This document shows, one piece after another, positions 13,958 through 22,015 of a DNA stretch of 26,212 bases. Source of the DNA: Bacillota bacterium. GTDB lineage: Bacteria > Bacillota > Clostridia > Christensenellales > Aristaeellaceae. Numbering within the stretch: the first letter of the stretch is position 1; every line of letters begins with the position of its first letter. Location of the stretch: assembly GCA_009787135.1 (NCBI GenBank), contig WRGP01000250.1, positions 1 to 26,212 on the forward strand, written 5' to 3'. The translations under genes were made by a program, and so were the position numbers. A model generated the notes under the pieces. That model was given only the letters and a program-made list of their open reading frames with translations. It did not search any database and was not told the origin of the DNA.

Positions 13958-15685
13958 ATGAACCTTCACGCCGTCCGCCACATCCCGATGAGCGCCGATG
14001 CGTTCGCGATAGCGGAATATCAGGCTGTATTTCGGCTGCGCGCCGCTCGCAATGACTTGACACGATGCACGCTGTTCGTCGGCGACCGCTCGTGCCGTAA
14101 GACGCCGGTGGACTCCTTTCCATACGAAATGAAGGTTGCCGCGCAAGATGAATTGTTTGACTGGTACGAGGCGCGACCTGTGCTGCCGTTCAACCGCGTC
14201 TGCTATTACTTCAAGCTGGAGAACGGCGGCGAGAGCATTCTATACTATGGCGATCTATTCGCGCATGAAACTGTGCCGGACCGCTCTGAATACTTCCAGC
14301 TTCCGATACTGCATCGCGCGGATATTCCCAACGTGCCGGACTGGGTGTATGACGCTGTCGTATACAACATTTTCCCCGACAGCTTCGCCACGGGCAAGCG
14401 ATATGTTTCTAGGGAGCCGATGAAGCGCAGCCACGGCGAGGTCTCCTGCGAGGGGATGCTGGGCGGGACGATTCGCGGCATCACGGAGAACCTGGACTAC
14501 ATAGAGCGTATTGGGTTTAACACCATATACCTGAACCCGATATTCACGGCGGGTGAGTATCACAAATACGATCTGCTGGATTACTTCCATATAGATCCAT
14601 GCTTCGGTACAGATGAGGATTTCAGGAGGCTGGTCGATACGCTGCACGCGCGTGGGATTCGCGTCATCATCGACGGCGTGTTCAACCACTGCGGCTGGCG
14701 GTTCTTCGCGTTCGAGGATGTGGTGAAGAACGGTAAGAAGTCGAAATACTGGGACTGGTTCTATCAGCTTGAGGAGCCAGTCATCCGTCCCGACGACGAG
14801 GAGACATACCCCAATTACGTCTGTTTCGGCTACGAGCGCAAGATGCCGAAAATCGCGCTGGATAATCCCGAGACGCGCGGCTACTTCCTCTCGGTCGGCG
14901 AGCATTGGGTTAAAGAATATGACATCGACGGTTGGCGGCTGGACGTGGCGAGCGAGGTGAACGACGGCTTCTGGCGGGCGTTCCGGCGAACGGTCAAAAC
15001 GGTGAAGCCGGACTGCCTGCTTATCGGCGAGATATGGGAAAGCGCGCCGCATTGGCTTGACGGCACGATGTTCGACTCCGCGATGAATTATGACTTCCGC
15101 AAGCACCTCCGCCGTTTTTTCGCTGAGCGAAGCATCAGCGCGGCGGCATTCGACGGACGCGTCGCCGGCATGCGGATGCGTTACCGCGAGCCGTTCCCGT
15201 ATGCACAACTGAACTTGCTGGACAGCCACGACGTCAGCCGGTTCTTCTCGTTGTGCGGTGGCGATGAATGCCGGATGCGGCTCGCTGTGGTATTCCAGAT
15301 GACGGCCATCGGTATGCCGTGCGTATTCTACGGCGACGAGTTGGGTATTCAGGGAATTTGCGAACTTGAATACAGGCAGCCGATGCCGTGGGGGGAAGGA
15401 GAATCGCGGCCGCTGCGCGAACTGTATACGAAGCTGATCAAGCTGCGGAATCAGTCTATCGCTCTCCGGCGCGGAAACTGTGAGACGCTCGAATGCGACG
15501 GTGGGTTCTACGCGTTCAAGAGAGCGTTTGAGGATGAAACGGTGCGCGTGTATATCAACAACGCGGATGAATCACGCGTGGTTGGCATAATAAATGATAG
15601 AGTCCTTGATTCATATAATTGTAAGGATGGGATTATAAATTCTTATGGGTATGTGATAACCAGCGATGAGCGTGACGATACATGA
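13958..15685 (+). CDS. GH13 neopullulanase/cyclomaltodextrinase-type alpha-glucan hydrolase
   Basis: The 575-residue protein starts with an all-beta N-terminal domain (about 1-120) resembling CBM34, including the RVCYYFKLENGGESILYYG segment. The GH13 barrel follows. HKYDLLDYFHIDPCFGT is typical of subfamily 20. Region I is DGVFNH (239-244), region II GWRLD with nucleophile D329, region III GEIWE with acid/base E358, and region IV DSHD with D425. All catalytic residues are present. With no signal peptide it acts in the cytoplasm on imported maltodextrins or cyclodextrins. The last 30 codons are markedly AT-rich compared with the rest. Its 3' end overlaps the lacI-type gene by 20 bases. Confidence 0.92.
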   Translation: MNLHAVRHIPMSADAFAIAEYQAVFRLRAARNDLTRCTLFVGDRSCRKTPVDSFPYEMKVAAQDELFDWYEARPVLPFNRVCYYFKLENGGESILYYGDLFAHETVPDRSEYFQLPILHRADIPNVPDWVYDAVVYNIFPDSFATGKRYVSREPMKRSHGEVSCEGMLGGTIRGITENLDYIERIGFNTIYLNPIFTAGEYHKYDLLDYFHIDPCFGTDEDFRRLVDTLHARGIRVIIDGVFNHCGWRFFAFEDVVKNGKKSKYWDWFYQLEEPVIRPDDEETYPNYVCFGYERKMPKIALDNPETRGYFLSVGEHWVKEYDIDGWRLDVASEVNDGFWRAFRRTVKTVKPDCLLIGEIWESAPHWLDGTMFDSAMNYDFRKHLRRFFAERSISAAAFDGRVAGMRMRYREPFPYAQLNLLDSHDVSRFFSLCGGDECRMRLAVVFQMTAIGMPCVFYGDELGIQGICELEYRQPMPWGEGESRPLRELYTKLIKLRNQSIALRRGNCETLECDGGFYAFKRAFEDETVRVYINNADESRVVGIINDRVLDSYNCKDGIINSYGYVITSDERDDT

Positions 15686-16670
15686 CGTAGCCAAGGCGGC
15701 CGGCGTGTCCGCCGCAACGGTGAGCAAGGTGTTAAACGCGTCTTCCACGATATCCGATGAGACGGCGGTGCGCGTGCGCGGTGTGATGAAAGAGCTGGGT
15801 TACCAGCCCAACGCCCGCGCGCGCAGCTTTGCGATGAAAGCCACGAAGAACATCCTGTTCCTGATGAAGATGGGCGTGAATGCCGCTTACGAGCGCCCGC
15901 ACATGTTTGAGATACTGTCCGGCGCGACGTCCGCGCTCGACGCGCGCGGATATACGCTCACGCTCAAGCCGGCTACGCTCGCTGACGCGCCCGCTTTCAT
16001 CGAGACAGCCGCGACGCAGAAACTTGCGGACGGCATCCTGCTGCACGCGTCCGTGTTCAGCAAGAAGGCGGCACAGTGTATCGAGAAAACAGGCATCGCG
16101 CATCTGGTGATCGGCCAGCCGAACTTCCCGTGCAAGATCTGCTGGATGGACACGGACAACAACCTGTCCGGCTCGATCGCGGCGCGGCATCTGATGGAGC
16201 GCGGGTACAAGCGAATCGCGATGATCGGCGGCAAGCCGGACGACATGATCTCATGGAGCCGGCTGCACGGCGCGCGCGAAGCATTCGAGGAAGCGGGCGT
16301 CGCCGTTGACGCCGCAAGGGTCAAGCAGGGTGACTCCACGCCGCAGAGCGCGGGCAGGATGACGAGACAACTGCTCAAGCCCGAGCCGCGTCCCGACGCC
16401 ATCCTCTGCGCGAACAACATCATTGCGCTCGGCTGTCTGCAGACCCTCCGTGGCGTCAAGCTCTCCGTCCCGCAGGACGTCGCCGTCATGACGTTTGACA
16501 GCCATCCCTTCGCCTCGCTGGTGGACCCGCCGCTGACCGTCGTGGACATCAACATGTTCGACATGGGCTTCCAGGCCGGCCGCTTCGTGCTGGACAAGGT
16601 GAGGAAGCCGAAACTGCTGGTGCAGGTGCATACCACGCTGCCGGAGTTGGTGGTGAGGGAATCGACTTAA
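15666..16670 (+). CDS. LacI-family transcriptional regulator of the starch operon
   Basis: The 334-residue protein has the LacI helix-turn-helix and hinge at residues 1-60 (TIHDVAKAAGVSAATVSKVLNASSTIS, then ELGYQPNARARSF). A periplasmic-binding-protein-like sensor domain follows, with LIGQPNFPCKICWMDTDN, RGYKRIAMIGG and the late DVAVMTFDS. As the last gene of the starch operon it probably represses the operon and responds to a maltodextrin. No good ribosome binding site precedes the ATG, so translation may be coupled to the overlapping GH13 gene, or transcription may start in the AT-rich stretch just upstream. Confidence 0.9.
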   Translation: MSVTIHDVAKAAGVSAATVSKVLNASSTISDETAVRVRGVMKELGYQPNARARSFAMKATKNILFLMKMGVNAAYERPHMFEILSGATSALDARGYTLTLKPATLADAPAFIETAATQKLADGILLHASVFSKKAAQCIEKTGIAHLVIGQPNFPCKICWMDTDNNLSGSIAARHLMERGYKRIAMIGGKPDDMISWSRLHGAREAFEEAGVAVDAARVKQGDSTPQSAGRMTRQLLKPEPRPDAILCANNIIALGCLQTLRGVKLSVPQDVAVMTFDSHPFASLVDPPLTVVDINMFDMGFQAGRFVLDKVRKPKLLVQVHTTLPELVVREST

Positions 16671-16760
16671 ATCGTTTCGCAATGCCATCGCGCCTTCGTG
16701 TAGCATATTCAGGCTGATTGTTCGCGCGCCGCTTGACTTCAATATGTGTGACGATACCGG

Positions 16761-16781
16761 CCGCGCCTTAAGGCGTGGTTT
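16761..16781 (+). terminator. Possible terminator after the starch operon
   Basis: CCGCGCC (16761-16767) pairs with GGCGTGG (16772-16778) around TTAA, with one G-U pair, and is followed by only TTT. It stands 90 bases past the LacI stop codon. The short U-tract keeps confidence low. Confidence 0.35.
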
Positions 16782-16898
16782 CACAAGCCCTTCCCTCGAC
16801 GCCGATGTGCAAGCCCCTCTTGATCCGGTGCTGAAGGCAGTCTGGCACTTTCCACAACCCCAGGCTTATTTCCGAATTGAAGGGCGCCAATTCCCATC

Positions 16899-16927
16899 TT
16901 GACACAGCCCGTAAATTATTCTATTAT
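16899..16927 (+). promoter_or_regulatory. Sigma-A promoter of uxaB-uxaA
   Basis: TTGACA (16899-16904) and TATTAT (16922-16927) are spaced by 17 bases; an overlapping TATAAT begins at 16925. Transcription would start near 16934, at the edge of the palindromic operator, and about 57 bases before the uxaB ATG. Confidence 0.7.
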
Positions 16928-16933
16928 AATGGC

Positions 16934-16951
16934 AATGTAAGTGCTTACATT
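16934..16951 (+). promoter_or_regulatory. LacI-type operator overlapping the uxaB transcription start
   Basis: AATGTAAGTGCTTACATT consists of perfect 8-base arms around a TG centre. It resembles the TGTAAGCGCTTACA-like operators of LacI-family regulators, including catabolite-responsive elements, except that the central CG is TG. Its position just after the -10 would block initiation. The likely binder is the LacI regulator encoded at 22016-23056; a CcpA-like global regulator is the alternative. Confidence 0.65.
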
Positions 16952-16990
16952 TTTTGCAAACCCTTGTGACGTAGAAAGGGAGTTTCCCGT

Positions 16991-18469
16991 ATGACAAACA
17001 TCCAATCCAAATTTACGAAAAAGGCCCGCCCTGTCCGCGTTCTGCAATATGGAGAGGGTAACTTTTTGCGCGGCTTTGTGGATGATATGATCGATATTGC
17101 CAACGAAAAAGGGCTGTTTGACGGAAACATCGTGCTTGTGAAGCCCATCGCCTTTGGCTCCCTTCAAACCTTTCGAGAACAGGATTGCCTGTACACGGTC
17201 AGCCTGCGCGGGCGGGAAAACGGCGAGCGAACCGTTCAAAACCGCGTGATCACTTCCGTAGCGGACGCGGTAGATGCGCAAGAGCAATACGAAGCATATG
17301 CCGCGTATGCTAAGCTTGATACGCTGCGCTTTATCGTATCCAACACCACGGAAGCGGGCATCGTGTACAGCGAAAACGACGAATTTGCCATGTGCCCTCC
17401 CGCCTCCTATCCCGGCAAGCTCACCAAATTCCTCTACGAGCGGGCGGAGCATTTTCAATACGAAAAAGACAAGGGAATCATTATTCTGCCCGTAGAGCTG
17501 ATTGACGGCAATGGCGTTCATCTCAAGGACTGCGTGCATAGGCTCGCGTGCCGCTGGCGGTTGGGCGAACGGTTCCTTCGCTGGCTGGACGGGGCTTGCG
17601 TTTTCGCGTCCACGCTGGTAGACCGCATTGTGACAGGGTATCCGGCGGACGAGGCGGCGAAGCTTTGGGCGGAATGGGGGTATGAGGACCGTCTGATCGT
17701 GACGGGCGAACCCTTCGCGCTATGGGTCATCGAAAGCGAGCGGGATATCTCGCGGGCGCTGCCTCTTCACGAGGCGGGACTTCCCGTGATTTTTACCGAC
17801 AATCAAAAGCCCTATAAGCAGCGCAAGGTCCGCATCCTCAATGGCGCTCACACCGCCTTTGCGCTGGCTGCCTATCTATGCGGGCATAATACCGTGCTCG
17901 AATCCATGGGAGACCCGCTGATTTTAGATTTCATCCGAAAGACGCTATGGGAAGAAATTATCCCCACGCTCACACTTCCCAAAGAGGAGTTGGATTCCTT
18001 TGCCAACGCGGTTTTGGAGCGGTTCTCCAATCCCTTTGTGCATCACCTGCTGTTGTCTATTTCTTTAAACTCCGTAAGCAAGTGGCGCGCCCGCTGTATG
18101 CCCAGTCTTTTGGACTATCTTCGTATTCATGGCAAGGTCCCCTGTCATCTCGCGTTTTCGCTGGCGGCGCTGATAGCCTTCGATTCCGGCGGTCATATGG
18201 AGGACGGGGCGCTGGTCGCGGCGCGCGATGGTGAGCCCTACCGCGTGTTGGACGACGAAAATGTTTTGCGATTCTTCTTGGAAAACCACAAGCTGGACAC
18301 CAGCGCATTGGCGCGGCGGTTCCTTTCGAATATCGCCTTCTTTGGACAGGATCTGACCTTGGAACCCGGCCTTGAGGGAGAAGTATCTCAAGCCCTGGCG
18401 GATATCCGCGCGCTCGGCATGAGGGCCGCGCTGGAGAAGCGGTTTGGGGAGGGTGTTTGCCATGCGTAA
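16991..18469 (+). CDS. uxaB: Tagaturonate reductase (altronate oxidoreductase)
   Basis: The 492-residue NAD-dependent enzyme interconverts D-tagaturonate and D-altronate in galacturonate breakdown. Family features are the N-terminal dinucleotide-binding start RVLQYGEGNFLRGFVDDMID, FIVSNTTEAGI, ILPVELIDGNG in the middle, and the catalytic-region KVRILNGAHTAFA in the second half. Length is normal for UxaB-type long-chain polyol dehydrogenases. The tagaturonate assignment over fructuronate or mannitol enzymes rests on the sequence style and on the altronate dehydratase gene that overlaps its end. GAAAGGGAG precedes the ATG. Expression is probably controlled by the palindrome at the promoter. Confidence 0.88.
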   Translation: MTNIQSKFTKKARPVRVLQYGEGNFLRGFVDDMIDIANEKGLFDGNIVLVKPIAFGSLQTFREQDCLYTVSLRGRENGERTVQNRVITSVADAVDAQEQYEAYAAYAKLDTLRFIVSNTTEAGIVYSENDEFAMCPPASYPGKLTKFLYERAEHFQYEKDKGIIILPVELIDGNGVHLKDCVHRLACRWRLGERFLRWLDGACVFASTLVDRIVTGYPADEAAKLWAEWGYEDRLIVTGEPFALWVIESERDISRALPLHEAGLPVIFTDNQKPYKQRKVRILNGAHTAFALAAYLCGHNTVLESMGDPLILDFIRKTLWEEIIPTLTLPKEELDSFANAVLERFSNPFVHHLLLSISLNSVSKWRARCMPSLLDYLRIHGKVPCHLAFSLAALIAFDSGGHMEDGALVAARDGEPYRVLDDENVLRFFLENHKLDTSALARRFLSNIAFFGQDLTLEPGLEGEVSQALADIRALGMRAALEKRFGEGVCHA

Positions 18470-19943
18470 CGCCATTCATATTGACCCCGCCGACAATGTC
18501 GCCGTAGCGTTGCGGCCTCTGTCTCAAGGACAAACAACAGCGGGGCTTTCTCCGGAGATCACCGCTTCGGAGGATATTCCTCAGGGGCATAAAATTGCCG
18601 TGCGATATATTCGCCAAGGAGAAGCCGTTCTCAAATACGGCAATTCCATTGGTTTTGCCACGCGGGATATTCCCCAGGGGAGCCATGTCCACACGCAAAA
18701 TGTACGCACGGGCCTTGGAGAGATGCTTGACTATGACTACCACCCGCGCATTCTTCCGCCAGCCCATAAGCAAAAGGATGCCTTTCAGGGGTTTTTGCGT
18801 GAAGACGGCCGGGCGGGGGTGCGCAACGATATCTGGATTCTGCCCACAGTGGGCTGTGTCAACGGCATTGCCCAGCGGCTGGCTGTTTTGGCCGGCCCCC
18901 ATGTATACGGTTCCGCCGGTAAAGTGATTGCCTTTCCCCATCCTTACGGCTGTTCGCAAATGGGCGAGGATCAGGACGCGACCCGCGCCATTCTCGCGGA
19001 CTTGGCGCTTCACCCCAACGCGGGCGGCGTGCTGCTGCTGGGCCTTGGCTGTGAAAATAGCGGCGTGGAGGAAATCAAACCGTATCTGGGGGCCTATGAC
19101 GAAAATCGCATCCGCTTTTTGGTCTGTCAGGAGCACGAGGACGAGCTTGCGGCCGGCCTCGCGCTGCTCCGTGCGCTGATTGACAACGCCGCCAAATCAA
19201 AACGCGAACCCATTGCCACCGATAAGCTCATTGTGGGCCTAAAATGCGGCGGAAGCGACGGCCTGAGCGGTATTACCGCAAACCCTGTCATCGGGGGATT
19301 TTCCGATCGTCTCATCGCCAATGGCGGGTCCACGATTCTCACCGAAGTGCCGGAAATGTTCGGCGCGGAAACCCTCCTGATGGCTCGCTGCGAAACGCGG
19401 GCTTTATTTGAGAAAACAGTCTCGCTGATCAATGATTTTAAACGGTATTATACGGATCATCACCAGCGCATCTATGAAAACCCGTCTCCGGGGAACAAAG
19501 CGGGAGGCATTTCCACCTTGGAGGATAAGGCGCTGGGTTGTACGCAAAAGGGGGGAAAAGCCCCGGTAAGCGGCGTGCTGGCCTACGCTGAGCGCGTCAA
19601 TGCGCCAGGGCTGAGCCTGCTGAGCGCCCCGGGGAATGATCTGGTGGCGGCCACGGCTCTGGCGGCGGCGGGCGCGCAAATTGTGCTGTTTTCCACCGGG
19701 CGCGGCACGCCCTTTGGCTGCCCCGTTCCCACTGTGAAAATCAGCAGCAACACGCCTCTGGCTTTGCGCAAAAGGAGCTGGATTGATTTTGACGCGGGCC
19801 GGGCGGCGGAAGGAGCCGATATCGGGGCCCTTGCGGAAGAGCTGTATGCCTTTGTGCTTTTTATCGCCTCCGGTCAAAGCGTGAAGCATGAGATCGTGGG
19901 AATCCATGATATGGCAATTTGGAGGCGCGGGGTAACGCTGTAA
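18462..19943 (+). CDS. uxaA: Altronate dehydratase
   Basis: The 493-residue enzyme dehydrates D-altronate to 2-keto-3-deoxygluconate. It has an N-terminal SAF-like domain (about residues 1-95, ending near GLGEMLDYDY). A linker follows, then the large catalytic domain with GFLREDGRAGVRNDIWILPTVGCVN, FPHPYGCSQMG, LLGLGCENSGVEE and LKCGGSDGLSG. Several Cys/His positions fit the iron dependence of the family. The open frame extends upstream, but the ATG at 18462 has GGGGAGGG about 8 bases before it and overlaps the uxaB stop by 8 bases, a coupled arrangement. The gene ends facing the kdgK gene. Confidence 0.92.
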   Translation: MRNAIHIDPADNVAVALRPLSQGQTTAGLSPEITASEDIPQGHKIAVRYIRQGEAVLKYGNSIGFATRDIPQGSHVHTQNVRTGLGEMLDYDYHPRILPPAHKQKDAFQGFLREDGRAGVRNDIWILPTVGCVNGIAQRLAVLAGPHVYGSAGKVIAFPHPYGCSQMGEDQDATRAILADLALHPNAGGVLLLGLGCENSGVEEIKPYLGAYDENRIRFLVCQEHEDELAAGLALLRALIDNAAKSKREPIATDKLIVGLKCGGSDGLSGITANPVIGGFSDRLIANGGSTILTEVPEMFGAETLLMARCETRALFEKTVSLINDFKRYYTDHHQRIYENPSPGNKAGGISTLEDKALGCTQKGGKAPVSGVLAYAERVNAPGLSLLSAPGNDLVAATALAAAGAQIVLFSTGRGTPFGCPVPTVKISSNTPLALRKRSWIDFDAGRAAEGADIGALAEELYAFVLFIASGQSVKHEIVGIHDMAIWRRGVTL

Positions 19944-19949
19944 CGCGGC

Positions 19950-19983
19950 AAGAACGATGACAAAGGGAACCGGCTGCGTTCTT
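19950..19983. terminator. Weak hairpin between the convergent uxaA and kdgK genes
   Basis: AAGAACG (19950-19956) and CGTTCTT (19977-19983) are perfect inverted repeats separated by 20 bases in the 48-base gap between convergent stop codons. There is no U-tract on either strand and the loop is long, so it may serve only as a weak two-way transcription barrier. Confidence 0.25.
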
Positions 19984-19991
19984 CACGCCCC

Positions 19992-21026
19992 CTACCGTTG
20001 GACGCGGCCACGCCCGCTTCCTTTCATCAGGCTTTCCACCTCGGAAACCAGGACACGGTTAAAATCGCCGATGATCGTATGCTTCAGGCAAGAAGCGGCC
20101 ACGGCAAATTCAAGGGCGGTTTTTTCATCGCCGTAATGGTTCAGGCCATAGATCAAGCCTCCGCCAAAGCTGTCGCCACCGCCCACGCGGTCCACGATAT
20201 CCGTAATCGAGTACTTGCGGGACAGGAAGAAGTCCTCGCCATTGTACAGGCAGGCGCTCCAATCGTTATGGTTCGCGGATTTGCTCTCCCGAAGGGTAAT
20301 CGCCACACGCTTTACATTGGGGTAGGTTTCCATGGCCAGGGAAGCAATGGCTCTGTATTGCTCAATATTCAGCTCGCCCGATTCTATCTCGCCGGCGGAT
20401 TCCGCTTTAAGGCCCAGAGACGTCTGAAAATCCTCCTCGTTGGCGATGATCGTATCCACATACTTCACCAGGTTGGGCATGAACTCGTCCGCGCGCACGC
20501 CATACTTCCAGAGGTTTTTTCGGTAATTCAGGTCACAGCTCACATGGAGCCCCATTTCCTTGGCGGTCCTTACCGCTTCCAGGCTCAGTTCGGACGCGCC
20601 CAGGCTGATCGCGGGCGTAATGCCCGTGATATGAAACCATGTCGCGCCCTCAAACGCCCTCTTCCAGTCGATATCGCCCGCCTTGGCTTCGCAAATCGCG
20701 GATCCGGCGCGGTCATAAATCACCTTGCTGGGGCGCTGTACTGCGCCCGTTTCCAGAAAATATATGCCTATGCGGCCGGGCTTTACCAGAACGCCGGACA
20801 CATCCACGCCAAAACCTCGCAGCTCACGCAGGCACGCGGTTCCCAGATCATTATCGGGAAGCACCGTGACATAACCGGTTTCCATTCCATAATTCGCCAG
20901 GGATACGCACACATTCGCCTCGCCGCCCCCAAAGGTCGCCTCCAGCACAGGCGACTGCATCAGCCGCTCATAGGCGGGGCTCTTGAGGCGAAGCATCATT
21001 TCTCCAAAGGCAATTACTTTTGGCAT
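19992..21026 (-). CDS. kdgK: 2-keto-3-deoxygluconate kinase (PfkB family)
   Basis: The 344-residue PfkB sugar kinase has the N-terminal FGEMMLRL strand, the GGGEANVCVSLANYG substrate-binding motif, and DLNYRKNLW in the middle, typical of KDG kinases. The C-terminal DRVGGGDSFGGGLIYG contains the catalytic Asp and anion hole, here GGGDSF instead of GAGDTF, a common variant in clostridial sugar kinases. It phosphorylates 2-keto-3-deoxygluconate, the UxaA product, giving the KdgA substrate. AAAGGAG lies 9 bases before the ATG. The gene follows kdgA by 14 bases and ends the minus-strand operon. Confidence 0.9.
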   Translation of the reverse strand: MPKVIAFGEMMLRLKSPAYERLMQSPVLEATFGGGEANVCVSLANYGMETGYVTVLPDNDLGTACLRELRGFGVDVSGVLVKPGRIGIYFLETGAVQRPSKVIYDRAGSAICEAKAGDIDWKRAFEGATWFHITGITPAISLGASELSLEAVRTAKEMGLHVSCDLNYRKNLWKYGVRADEFMPNLVKYVDTIIANEEDFQTSLGLKAESAGEIESGELNIEQYRAIASLAMETYPNVKRVAITLRESKSANHNDWSACLYNGEDFFLSRKYSITDIVDRVGGGDSFGGGLIYGLNHYGDEKTALEFAVAASCLKHTIIGDFNRVLVSEVESLMKGSGRGRVQR

Positions 21027-21040
21027 ATAAATTCTCTCCT

Positions 21041-21997
21041 TTATTTTTGCAGCAGATGAAACGCGAAGCCCGCGATTTCATCCCGCAGGTAAATGGCGGC
21101 AGGCTTTCCATTCTTTTTGGTACAGGTGTCTTCGTCAAAGGCAAAACCGCGCTTTTCGAGATGCCAGCGCGCGCGGGGGAGGTGGTCGCAGGCAATAGCG
21201 ATGTGCCCATGAGTTCCCCGGAAGGGCTTTTTCATCATCTCAAAGGCGGTTCCGGCGAATATGCTGGCGTTCCCATCCTTGACCTCCAATTCCAGAAGCT
21301 TTGCGAGCATGTCCGCGTCCTTTTTGGCCTGCTCGGGGCTTGCGCTGTTGATGCCCACGTGGCGCAGTTCGAGGCCCAGCATCAGCGACACCGCCCTGCG
21401 GGTGAGGCTTTCGATCCGCTTCCAGTCCTTAGCCGCCACGGCCTCCGCCGGTACCATCCAGCTGCCGCCGCAGGCAATGACCTTGGGAAAGCTGAGATAG
21501 TCCTTGAGGTTTTTCTCGCTCACCCCACCGGTGGGCAGAAAGGTCACATTTCCATAGGGCGCGCTCATTGCCTTGATGAGTTCCAGCCCGCCCAACGCTT
21601 CGGCGGGAAAGAACTTCACGGTTTGAAGGCCGAGGGAAAGGGCCGCCTCAATATCGCTGGGATTGGCGCACCCGGGAACAATGGGAAGGCCCGCCTTCTG
21701 GCAATGCGTCACCACCTGGGGGTTTAGCCCGGGGGAGACGATATAGGCCGCGCCCGCGTCCTTTGCGCGATCCGCTTGTTCGGGGGTCAGCACCGTGCCC
21801 GCGCCCAGGATCACATGGGGAAGCTCTTCATGCACCCGGCGGATCGCCTCTTCCGCCGCGGCCGAACGAAAGGTGATCTCCGCCACGGGAAGCCCGCCAT
21901 CGGACAGCGCTTTACACAGCGGCACGGCATCCGCCGCATCCTCCACCTTGATCACAGGCACCAGGCCCGCCAGCGAAAGCTTTTGAATCATTTCCAT
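21041..21997 (-). CDS. kdgA: KDPG aldolase fused to a C-terminal VOC (glyoxalase-like) domain
   Basis: Residues 1 to about 208 form a complete class I KDPG/KHG aldolase, with catalytic Glu in VAEITFR (E40), GAGTVL, VPGCANPSD, and the Schiff-base lysine K128 in TVKFFPAE. It splits 2-keto-3-deoxy-6-phosphogluconate to pyruvate and glyceraldehyde 3-phosphate. Residues about 209-318 (LELRHVGINSAS, SIFAGTAFEMMKKP, GTHGHIAIACD, AIYLRDEIAGFAFHLLQK) look like a single VOC-superfamily domain. I recall similar fusions in Clostridia, where the role of the extra domain is unclear. The ATG at 21997 has AAAGGAG about 12 bases upstream. Confidence 0.9.
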   Translation of the reverse strand: MEMIQKLSLAGLVPVIKVEDAADAVPLCKALSDGGLPVAEITFRSAAAEEAIRRVHEELPHVILGAGTVLTPEQADRAKDAGAAYIVSPGLNPQVVTHCQKAGLPIVPGCANPSDIEAALSLGLQTVKFFPAEALGGLELIKAMSAPYGNVTFLPTGGVSEKNLKDYLSFPKVIACGGSWMVPAEAVAAKDWKRIESLTRRAVSLMLGLELRHVGINSASPEQAKKDADMLAKLLELEVKDGNASIFAGTAFEMMKKPFRGTHGHIAIACDHLPRARWHLEKRGFAFDEDTCTKKNGKPAAIYLRDEIAGFAFHLLQK

Positions 21998-22015
21998 GCT
22001 TGGTCGCGTCTCCTT

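Larger units (their letters stand above)
16671..16990. other. Intergenic region between the starch operon and the galacturonate genes
   Basis: This 320-base gap holds no open frame that looks coding. Its left half contains one GC hairpin (16761-16778) that may end the starch operon. The right 90 bases hold the uxaB promoter, a palindromic operator and the ribosome binding site. I see nothing recognisable from about 16785 to 16895. Confidence 0.7.

Noticed and set aside
14255..15229. A 324-codon minus-strand open frame inside the GH13 gene
   Set aside because: All GH13 catalytic motifs are on the plus strand in a complete gene; the antisense frame has no recognisable domain.
16934..16951. Reading the uxaB palindrome as a classical CcpA cre site
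   Set aside because: The central CG that characterises cre sites is TG here and a pathway-specific LacI regulator is encoded nearby, so the local regulator is the simpler reading, though CcpA is not excluded.
18057..19136. A 359-codon minus-strand open frame overlapping uxaB and uxaA
   Set aside because: It is opposed to conserved UxaB/UxaA motifs, and its Arg/Pro-rich composition is typical of a shadow frame.
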